A stretch of 6,990 bases of DNA, taken from positions 1 to 6,990 of the forward strand of contig DXGD01000015.1 in NCBI GenBank assembly GCA_019114115.1. Direction: 5' to 3'. This document shows positions 1-4,441 of this stretch, one piece after another (positions within the stretch are counted from its first letter, which is position 1; each line of letters starts with the position of its first letter). Made by a program: the position numbers and the translations under genes. This DNA is from Candidatus Nesterenkonia stercoripullorum. Lineage in GTDB: Bacteria; Actinomycetota; Actinomycetes; Actinomycetales; Micrococcaceae. The notes under the pieces were generated by a model, which saw only the letters and a program-made list of their open reading frames with translations, had not been told where the DNA came from and searched no databases.

Positions 1-600
1 CTGGATGACGAGGTCACCCGGGGACGGCTCGGAGACCTGCTCCATGGAGTCCATCATGGCGTAAGTGTTGCTCGGGATGTCCTTGCCAGCCTGAGCGTAT
101 GCATGAGAGGCAAAGCCGGAGCAGTCCCAGCCGCTGGGGCCCTTGCCACCCCACACATAAGGTGTATCGATTCCGTCATAAGCTGCAGCCACGACAGACT
201 GGTCTCCAGTACCGCCGGACGGCGATTCGCTAGTGTTCGAAGCCGGGACGACGTCGCCTGCCTCTCCACCATCCTGCGAGACATCCTCGGTCTCAACTGC
301 CTGCTCAGCCGAGTAGTCGAGATCCTGCTCAGCGCCGTAGTCAGCACTCTGCTCGGCAGTGTAATCCTCGGTGTACTCAGTGGTCGGGACCTCCACGGAG
401 GAGTAGTCGCGACCCTCATCCGGGCCACCAGGGCCGCTGGCACTAGCTGCCGCGCCACTGGTGATAACCAGGCCGGAAGCCGCCACAGCCACAGCTGCGC
501 CACGGCCAAGCGGACCGGTGTTGTTCACAACGGCCCGTGCCAGTGACGGCTTGGCCTGACGACGCCGCTCACGGCGCGAAACGAATGTAGTGTCAGTCAC
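1..600 (-). CDS. Secreted NlpC/P60 (C40 family) cell-wall endopeptidase, 3' end outside window
   Basis: Reading leftwards from a GTG at 600-598, 200 codons stay open to the window edge. The GTG follows GGGAGAGG at a 10-nt spacing; a stop (TAG) lies in frame about 80 nt upstream and no better start is seen. Residues 1-33 are basic (SRRERRR) and 34-54 hydrophobic with an Ala-Ser-Ala end, so this is a Sec-type signal peptide likely cut after residue 54. Residues 55-135 form an acidic, Ser/Gly/Tyr-rich linker. From about 136 the NlpC/P60 fold begins (TPYVWGG at 146-152), with the catalytic cysteine C160 in DCSGF and the conserved PGDLV at 194-198. The catalytic His and third residue lie off the edge. 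The family cleaves peptidoglycan stem peptides (usually D-Glu-mDAP or Lys) outside the membrane during growth and division. No LysM or SH3 module precedes the catalytic domain. Family assignment is very sure; the exact RipA/other subtype is not. Confidence 0.93.
   Translation of the reverse strand, partial: MTDTTFVSRRERRRQAKPSLARAVVNNTGPLGRGAAVAVAASGLVITSGAAASASGPGGPDEGRDYSSVEVPTTEYTEDYTAEQSADYGAEQDLDYSAEQAVETEDVSQDGGEAGDVVPASNTSESPSGGTGDQSVVAAAYDGIDTPYVWGGKGPSGWDCSGFASHAYAQAGKDIPSNTYAMMDSMEQVSEPSPGDLVIQ
301..366 (-). repeat. Short in-frame repeats in the NlpC/P60 linker
   Basis: Three successive copies of an Asp-Tyr-(Thr/Gly/Ser)-Ala-Glu-Gln unit occur at residues 79-84, 87-92 and 95-100 of the NlpC/P60 protein. 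They are separated by two residues (SA, then DL). The codons differ between copies, so the peptide pattern, not the DNA, is conserved. It sits in the acidic linker between signal peptide and catalytic domain. Confidence 0.75.
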
Positions 601-800
601 TTCTGTAAAACCTCTCCCAATTTCAGCTGGCCCGCCGGTGTGGATGTCTGAGCCGGGAAGCTTCAGCGTCTCCAGGTCCTATACAGACCGCGGTCCCGCC
701 GCCTGCCATTGCGGTAGTAATGCGTAGGCTCCTTCGCGGCGGCAGGTGGTGTGACCCGCGAGGAGGCGCTAGGGCTATCGGACTGTCGCCCCGAGCACGA
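601..800 (-). promoter_or_regulatory. Probable long structured 5' leader of the NlpC/P60 gene
   Basis: If transcription starts near 800 (promoter entry at 808-846), the mRNA carries about 200 nt before the GTG. On the minus strand this stretch has a hairpin from 765-756 (CTCCTCGCGG) against 739-729 (CCGCGAAGGAG), about 10 pairs with one bulge. Directly after it, 729-701 can form a second stem (GCCT/AGGC plus CATT/AATG). A perfect 10-bp palindrome GACCGCGGTC lies at 686-695, followed by GGTC...GACC at 676-689. Actinobacterial NlpC/P60 and Rpf genes often carry c-di-AMP (ydaO-type) riboswitches at this place, but I do not find the conserved GAACCC and GACAGCTAACC-like blocks. I therefore call only a structured leader. 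Confidence 0.35.
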
Positions 801-807
801 CAACGAC

Positions 808-846
808 GGTATAACAAATTGATATAGATGTCACGCTCCGGTCACG
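808..846 (-). promoter_or_regulatory. Candidate promoter with GTCACG direct repeat upstream of the NlpC/P60 gene
   Basis: An AT-rich island (811-829) stands out in GC-rich surroundings. Read leftwards, GTGACA (835-830 region) resembles a -35 box and TATACC (813-808) a -10 box, but the spacer is only 15 bp, shorter than usual. The -35 overlaps a direct repeat: GTCACG at 830-835 and at 841-846 with 5 bp between, i.e. one helical turn apart. Such tandem half-sites suit a response regulator of the OmpR/MtrA class, which controls cell-wall hydrolases in Actinobacteria; that link is inference. An inverted pair GGTTTC (851-856)/GAAACC (871-876) lies next to it. Confidence 0.35.
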
Positions 847-1141
847 AAGAGGTTTCGGTCGCGTTGTGGTGAAACCCCGGAACTGCGCGGCTGACGTGGA
901 GTTTTTCGCAACGGGAAGATTACGGAGAGATTGCTCGACATCACGGCACCTCGCGTCACACAGCTTCATCCGCCACCGCTGGATCGGCGTCATGCCGGGC
1001 ATCGAGCCGCACCGGATCACGAGACCTGAGCCGGGCCACAGCAATGTTACGGATCTCACGTCGCGATATTTCCCGAGGCAGCCCCTACGGCTTCCGAGCA
1101 AGGGCAATCGTCGCACATATATAACGGGCCGATATCACGAG

Positions 1142-1165
1142 CCAGAGCGAGCCATCACGCTCTGG
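1142..1165 (-). terminator. Hairpin downstream of dtxR, possible terminator without T-tract
   Basis: CCAGAGCG (1142-1149) and CGCTCTGG (1158-1165) form a perfect 8-bp stem with an 8-nt loop, 55 nt past the dtxR stop codon on the minus strand. No run of T follows on either strand. Tail-less hairpins are common candidate terminators in high-GC Actinobacteria, but an operator-like palindrome is also possible. Confidence 0.45.
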
Positions 1166-1220
1166 GAACGGAAAACTCACCTGCCCGGGGTATGCAGCGG
1201 CGGAAAAGCTCACCGCACCC

Positions 1221-1955
1221 TTACTGCACGAAGATGTGCTGAGCGATCTCCAGCGGAAGCTCGACGTCAAGCAGGCCTTCGTCCTGGTGGACGCCGAGCA
1301 TCGCATACGCCTCGGACGTTCCGCCCACTGTCACCTGGGCGCCTGGCCGGAGGCCGACGTCGAGCAACTGGGCCAGCACCTCGGGCTCCACCTGGATGGA
1401 CTCAGCCAGGCGCTGGACGGTCCACACTTTCTCCGCAGGGACCTGCCCGGCCGAGGCAGCCCCCGTCGCTGCCGTCTCGTCCTCGGCCGCCTGGCGCAGA
1501 GTCGTCCTGGATGCTTCGGGGAGGTCCGCGTGACCGACCCCCAGCTGGGAGAGGCCCGGGATGGCATTGCCATAAGGAGACACCACAGGGTCATCCAGAA
1601 TCTCCACCAGCCGTCGCTCCACGCGCTCGCTCATGACGTGCTCCCAGCGGCAGGCCTCGTCGTGGATATACGGCCAGTCGAGGCCGATCACGTCGCTGAG
1701 CAGGCGCTCAGCGAGCCTGTGCTTGCGCATCACCTGAACGGCCAGCTCACGTCCAGCCTCAGTGAGCTCCAAATGCCGGTCTTCCGCCAAGTGCAGCAGA
1801 CCATCCCGCTCCATGCGCGAGACCGTCTGCGACACGGTGGGGCCGGAATGCTCAAGACGCTCGGCAATGCGCGCCCTCAGCGGGACGATGCCTTCCTCTT
1901 CCAGATCGAGGATGGTCCGCAGGTACATCTCCGTAGTGTCGATGAGATCGGTCAA
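1221..1955 (-). CDS. dtxR: DtxR/IdeR-family metal-dependent transcriptional repressor
   Basis: The 244-residue protein matches the DtxR/IdeR family from the first residues ([11 protein letters not shown]). The winged helix-turn-helix is at about 1-70 (recognition helix around [16 protein letters not shown], 37-52), dimerisation domain at 71-140, and a C-terminal SH3-like/FeoA domain at about 177-244. Every classical metal ligand sits at the DtxR number: Met10, Cys102, Glu105, His106 (primary site) and His79, Glu83, His98 (ancillary site); the SH3-domain Glu170/Gln173 pair corresponds to Glu185/Gln188. Such proteins bind DNA when loaded with Fe(II) (or Mn(II) in relatives) and repress iron uptake while sparing storage genes. 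The Cys102-containing primary site argues for iron (IdeR/DtxR) over manganese (MntR). It is longer than DtxR (226 residues) because of an Ala/Thr/Glu-rich insert at about 148-176. The start is TTG at 1955, six nt behind GGAAGTGAG; no alternative start lies just upstream. It is monocistronic, divergent from serC. Confidence 0.96.
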   Translation of the reverse strand: MTDLIDTTEMYLRTILDLEEEGIVPLRARIAERLEHSGPTVSQTVSRMERDGLLHLAEDRHLELTEAGRELAVQVMRKHRLAERLLSDVIGLDWPYIHDEACRWEHVMSERVERRLVEILDDPVVSPYGNAIPGLSQLGVGHADLPEASRTTLRQAAEDETAATGAASAGQVPAEKVWTVQRLAESIQVEPEVLAQLLDVGLRPGAQVTVGGTSEAYAMLGVHQDEGLLDVELPLEIAQHIFVQ

Positions 1956-2129
1956 CGGTGGCTCACTTCCTGTGCCATGTGTTGGTAACGTAAGCGTCGT
2001 GCGCCGTGAGGTAAGAGCCTCTCGCTGCTGCCGCGAGCAGCCGAGTGGGCACTGTACCTGATGACGCCATCAGCTACAGCATAGTTCGTAGCGGCCGCAC
2101 CAGCCCTACCGCCCGGAATCGGAGAGTCT
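1956..2129. promoter_or_regulatory. Divergent dtxR-serC intergenic promoter region
   Basis: This 174-bp gap must carry both promoters. For serC the ribosome site GGAGAG (2121-2126) is clear; a weak -10 candidate is CATAGT (2080-2085). For dtxR (leftwards) TTACCT...TACGTT with a 16-bp spacer (about 2013-1986) is possible but each box matches only about half of consensus. TGAGGTAAG at 2007-2015 matches 8 of 9 bases of one DtxR-box half-site (TWAGGTWAG), while the other half does not match (9 of 19 overall). CTCGC/GCGAG (2021-2037) can form a small stem. Confidence 0.45.
2058..2073. promoter_or_regulatory. Palindrome in the dtxR-serC gap, possible operator
   Basis: CTGATG at 2058-2063 and CATCAG at 2068-2073 form a perfect 6-bp inverted repeat around ACGC; across the whole 16 bp, 14 positions are symmetric. 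It lies about 57 bp before the serC start, where an operator or promoter-proximal regulator site would be. The binding protein is unknown; it does not resemble a DtxR box. Confidence 0.35.
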
Positions 2130-3245
2130 ATGACATCGGAACGCGTGTCCATCCCCCACGACCTGCTGCCCACTGACGGGCGGTTCGGCGCGGGGCCCTC
2201 CAAGGTTCGCCCGGAGCAGGTCCGCGCGCTCAACTCCGCGGGCCGCCACCTGCTCGGGACGTCCCACAGGCAGGCACCGGTGCGTGATCTCGTCGGCTCG
2301 ATCCGCGAAGGCCTCACGACTCTGTTCGAAGCACCCGATGGGTACGAAGTGGTGCTCGGCGTCGGCGGATCCACCGCCTTCTGGGACGTCGCAGCGTTCT
2401 CCCTGATCCAGGAAAAGGCTCAGCACCTCTCCTTCGGCGAGTTCGGCGGCAAGTTCGCCAAGGCGACCCATAATGCGCCGTTCCTCGCGGACTCCACCAT
2501 CCTCACCGCCGAGCCCGGAACACGTCCCGAGCCGGTCGCCGAGACCGGCGTGGACGCCTACGCCTGGCCGCAGAACGAGACCTCGACAGGCGTCGCCGCG
2601 GATGTCACGCGAGTCGCGGGAGCCGACGACGACGCCCTGGTCCTGGTGGATGCCACCTCCGCTGCCGGAGGCCTGGCCGTGGACATCGCCCAGACCGACG
2701 CGTACTACTTCGCGCCGCAGAAGAACTTCGCCTCGGACGGAGGGCTGTGGATCGCGATGCTCTCTCCGGCCGCGGTGGAACGCGCAGAGCGGCTCGCCGC
2801 GCAGCGCTGGATCCCCGACTTCCTGAACCTGCAGACAGCGATCGAGAACTCGCGGAAGAACCAGACCTACAACACTCCCGCGCTGGCCACGGTGGTCACC
2901 CTTGACGAGCAGATCCGCTGGATCAATGACTCCGGCGGCCTGGGCTTCGCCGCGAACCGCACCGCTGATTCCGCCTCCCGGGTCTACGAGTGGGCCGAAG
3001 CCAGCCCTGTGGCCGACCCCTTCGTGGAACGCGCAGCGGACAGGTCGAACGTCATCGTGACCGTGGACTTCGACGAGTCCGTCAATGCCGCCGCACTGGC
3101 CTCCACGCTGCGCGAGAACGGAATCGTCGACGTCGAGCCCTACCGGAAGCTGGGACGCAATCAGCTGCGCATTGCCACGTTCGTCTCCATCGAGCCCGAG
3201 GACGTGAGCAAGCTGCTCAGCGCTATCGACTACCTGCTGGACTGA
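2130..3245 (+). CDS. serC: Phosphoserine aminotransferase (actinobacterial type)
   Basis: The 371-residue protein is a class-V, fold-type I PLP aminotransferase. It converts 3-phosphohydroxypyruvate and glutamate to 3-phosphoserine and 2-oxoglutarate, the second step of serine synthesis; the same enzyme serves the DXP-dependent vitamin B6 route. The N-terminus RFGAGPSKVRPEQV (18-31) is the usual SerC opening. GVGGSTAFWD (77-86) is the phosphate-binding segment, NETSTG (149-154) the substrate/cofactor loop, Asp174 in VDATSAAG contacts the pyridine nitrogen, and Lys198 in APQKNF is the Schiff-base lysine. The C-terminal small domain runs to DYLLD. Length equals that of the mycobacterial-type enzymes (about 370). 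The ATG at 2130 follows GGAGAG with good spacing. The gene stands alone: serA and serB are not adjacent here, dtxR is divergent, and the next gene is convergent. No broken or missing key residues were seen. Confidence 0.96.
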   Translation: MTSERVSIPHDLLPTDGRFGAGPSKVRPEQVRALNSAGRHLLGTSHRQAPVRDLVGSIREGLTTLFEAPDGYEVVLGVGGSTAFWDVAAFSLIQEKAQHLSFGEFGGKFAKATHNAPFLADSTILTAEPGTRPEPVAETGVDAYAWPQNETSTGVAADVTRVAGADDDALVLVDATSAAGGLAVDIAQTDAYYFAPQKNFASDGGLWIAMLSPAAVERAERLAAQRWIPDFLNLQTAIENSRKNQTYNTPALATVVTLDEQIRWINDSGGLGFAANRTADSASRVYEWAEASPVADPFVERAADRSNVIVTVDFDESVNAAALASTLRENGIVDVEPYRKLGRNQLRIATFVSIEPEDVSKLLSAIDYLLD

Positions 3246-3300
3246 GAGCCCCGGGCGGCGGCGCGTCGCCATGCGTCAGCGCGTCGTCGGCTGGGCGGCG

Positions 3301-3321
3301 GCCGGCCTCCGCCTAGCCGGC
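3301..3321. terminator. GC hairpin between convergent serC and DUF3027 genes
   Basis: GCCGGC (3301-3306) pairs with GCCGGC (3316-3321) around a 9-nt loop that contains the stop codon of the minus-strand DUF3027 gene (3313-3315). It lies 55 nt past the serC stop. It has no T-tract; the surrounding GGCGG/CCGCC pairs can extend or rearrange it. Position between converging genes suggests a shared terminator, but this is not proven. Confidence 0.35.
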
Positions 3322-3714
3322 GTCGGTCTCCTGATGACCGGCTTCTGCCGCATCAGCGTCTTGGGAGTCAGCTTCCGCCGAGTCAGCCTCAGCCTGCTCG
3401 GCCTGTTCCGATTTCTTCAGCCGCTCGGCCCACGGCACCCATGCCGGGGCCAGCAGTGCCTGCTCTCCGGGGAGCAGACCGAGCTCGCACACGGTGACTT
3501 TCTTGCTCCGGGGAGCCCGGGCCACGGTGACGTACCACTCCCAGCCACGGTAACCGGGCTTATGAGCGGTGAACCGGTGGGTCAGCAGCCGGTCTTCCTC
3601 CGCGGCGGCTCCCGCGTAGCCGCCGATCTGCTGCTCGTCGGTGATATCGAGCAGCTGCTCGCGAGCCAGCTCCACTGCCTCGAGCAGGACGGCGTCAGTC
3701 TTGGGCTTCGGCAT
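3313..3714 (-). CDS. DUF3027 protein with acidic tail
   Basis: The 133-residue protein resembles the actinobacterial DUF3027 family, whose function is unknown to me. The N-terminal helix region (6-40) is followed by the family signature: THRFTAHKPGYRGWEWYVTV around 45-64 and LLPGEQALLAPAWVPW at 80-95. Residues 102-133 form an acidic tail of Glu/Ala/Asp/Gln runs, probably disordered. Many family members are longer, so this one keeps just the core plus tail. The ATG at 3714 lies 2 nt after the TGA of the cold-shock gene (3717-3719) and has no clear ribosome site of its own, so it is probably translated by coupling. The constant partnership with a cold-shock-domain protein suggests a role around RNA or nucleic-acid handling; that is inference. 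No signal peptide or membrane segment is present, so it is cytoplasmic. Confidence 0.82.
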   Translation of the reverse strand: MPKPKTDAVLLEAVELAREQLLDITDEQQIGGYAGAAAEEDRLLTHRFTAHKPGYRGWEWYVTVARAPRSKKVTVCELGLLPGEQALLAPAWVPWAERLKKSEQAEQAEADSAEADSQDADAAEAGHQETDAG

Positions 3715-3716
3715 GA

Positions 3717-4100
3717 TCAGGCGTCGAACTCGTCGGCTACTCGCCGCAGCATCGCCGCGATCTTCTTCGACTGCGCTGACTGGGGGTACTTGCCCTTGCG
3801 CAGCTGCCCCGTCGAATTGTCGAGCACATTGACGAGGTCCTGGACCAGCTCAGCCATCTCCTCAGCCGGCTTGCGCGTCGCCTTGGCCACTGAGGGTGCC
3901 TGATCGAGGATCCGCACGGAGAGAGCCTGCTGACCCCGACGCCCATCGGCGATCCCGTACTCCATCCGCGTACCGGCCTTGACCGTAGCCACCCCGGCAG
4001 GCAGAGCGGAGGAATGCAGGAATACCTCCTGCCCGTCTTCAGAGGTCAGAAATCCGAAACCCTTCTCGGCATCGAACCACTTCACTTTTCCGATTGGCAC
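3717..4100 (-). CDS. Cold-shock-domain protein with C-terminal extension
   Basis: The 127-residue protein starts with a complete cold-shock domain (1 to about 67). It has KVKWFD at 5-10, RNP1 KGFGFL at 13-18 and RNP2 VFLHS at 26-30, the aromatic surface that binds single-stranded RNA and DNA. Canonical CspA proteins stop near residue 67-70; here 70-127 adds a charged, mostly helical extension (EEMAELVQDLVNVLD and SKKIAAMLRRVADEF), as in the longer actinobacterial CspB type next to DUF3027 genes. The GTG at 4100 is chosen because AGGTAGGA lies 5 nt before it and MPIGKVKWFD is the normal beginning. It is first gene of a two-gene unit with the DUF3027 gene, divergent from the small membrane-protein gene. 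Its likely role is RNA chaperone or transcription anti-terminator; cold induction cannot be judged from sequence. Confidence 0.93.
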   Translation of the reverse strand: MPIGKVKWFDAEKGFGFLTSEDGQEVFLHSSALPAGVATVKAGTRMEYGIADGRRGQQALSVRILDQAPSVAKATRKPAEEMAELVQDLVNVLDNSTGQLRKGKYPQSAQSKKIAAMLRRVADEFDA

Positions 4101-4210
4101 GTTAGTCCTACCTCATCTTGAACGTCTCGGGGCGGCACAGCTGCCGGGCCTCTCCATCGCAGAAGCCTTCTCCAGGATACCGCCGCGGAGGCTGCAGATA
4201 GAATTGAGAC
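4101..4210. promoter_or_regulatory. Divergent promoter region of the cold-shock operon and membrane-protein gene
   Basis: The 110-bp gap carries the strong ribosome site of the cold-shock gene (AGGTAGGA on the minus strand, 4113-4106). A short stem CGGCA-CAGC-TGCCG is at about 4134-4147, which would lie in the cold-shock mRNA leader. A leftward -10 candidate TATCCT is near 4174-4179. The 19 bp at 4097-4115, which overlap the ribosome site, match 13 of 19 positions of the DtxR-box consensus, possibly by chance. Confidence 0.4.
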
Positions 4211-4211
4211 A
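4176..4211 (+). promoter_or_regulatory. Candidate leaderless promoter of the membrane-protein gene
   Basis: TAGAAT at 4199-4204 matches 5 of 6 positions of the -10 consensus. If its last base is -7, +1 falls exactly on the A of the ATG at 4211. There is no ribosome site at useful distance (GGAGG at 4187-4191 is 19 nt away). The -35 position (4176-4181, GATACC) is not consensus, which is common in Actinobacteria. The gene, and with it the downstream XPB-like gene, is therefore probably transcribed without a 5' leader. Confidence 0.55.
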
Positions 4212-4435
4212 TGTCCATCAGTCCCGCCCGCGTGATCCTGTTCGCCGGAGGCGTGATCACAGCCGTGGCGTCCATCGCTCTGCTGACGATCCTCGTCTTC
4301 TATTTCGCCGACCTCACCCCAGACAGCTGGGTCTATTTCGCGGCCCTATGGGGCTTCCCGGCTGGCTTCAGCCTGATGATCCTGCATGTGCTGCTGAGCA
4401 TCCGCGGACGCCGCCGTCGTCGCGTTTCGACCTGA
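4211..4435 (+). CDS. Small two-helix membrane protein
   Basis: The 74-residue protein has two hydrophobic segments, about 8-31 (ILFAGGVITAVASIALLTIL) and 40-62 (WVYFAALWGFPAGFSLMILH). A short polar loop with DLTPDS lies between them, and the protein ends in RGRRRRR. By the positive-inside rule both ends face the cytoplasm and the loop faces outside. I do not recognise a named family with certainty; small membrane proteins of this kind occur at the same place beside cold-shock and XPB-like genes in other Actinobacteria (Rv0870c of M. tuberculosis lies near its cspB, but homology to it is not shown here). ATG at 4211 has no ribosome site and sits at the predicted transcription start. Its stop is 6 nt before the GTG of the XPB-like gene, so the two form one operon and the larger gene depends on read-through from here. 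Confidence 0.82.
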   Translation: MSISPARVILFAGGVITAVASIALLTILVFYFADLTPDSWVYFAALWGFPAGFSLMILHVLLSIRGRRRRRVST

Positions 4436-4441
4436 CCGGCT

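Larger units (their letters stand above)
601..1220. other. 620-bp region with no convincing protein gene
   Basis: Between the start of the NlpC/P60 gene and the end of dtxR, both on the minus strand, no reading frame looks like protein. Frames open here (for example plus 866-1636 and minus 775-1116) give Arg/Pro-rich or patternless translations, have no good ribosome site, and the plus one runs into antisense dtxR. The left third holds the probable leader and promoter listed separately; 1142-1165 holds a hairpin behind dtxR. A second AT-rich patch (ACATATATAACGGG, 1115-1128) could be another promoter in either direction. For 880-1110 I see nothing definable beyond a small palindrome ATGCCGGGCAT near 992-1002. 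No tRNA or rRNA is visible. Confidence 0.6.

Noticed and set aside
54..546. Open frames of about 150 codons on both strands in the first 550 bp
   Set aside because: They are out of frame with the NlpC/P60 reading frame, which shows a signal peptide, DCSGF and PGDLV; the alternatives have patternless Arg/Ser/Thr-rich translations.
601..860. c-di-AMP (ydaO-type) riboswitch call upstream of the NlpC/P60 gene
   Set aside because: Context fits, and the segment GACATCCACACCGGCGGGC (minus strand, 648-630) shares 11 of 19 bases with the typical 3' block, but the GAACCC and GGGGGACCC blocks are not found. Kept only as a structured leader.
775..1116. 113-codon minus-strand frame in the gap as a small gene
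   Set aside because: No ribosome site, no recognisable domain, and it overlaps the candidate promoter. Not excluded absolutely, but unsupported.
866..1988. Two plus-strand open frames of about 250 codons
   Set aside because: Most of their length is antisense to dtxR, the translations are Arg/Pro/His-rich without domain features, and dtxR is certain.
2106..3272. 388-codon minus-strand open frame opposite serC
   Set aside because: It mirrors the serC codon pattern in GC-rich DNA, has Gly/Arg/Val-rich low-information content and no ribosome site; serC has all catalytic residues.
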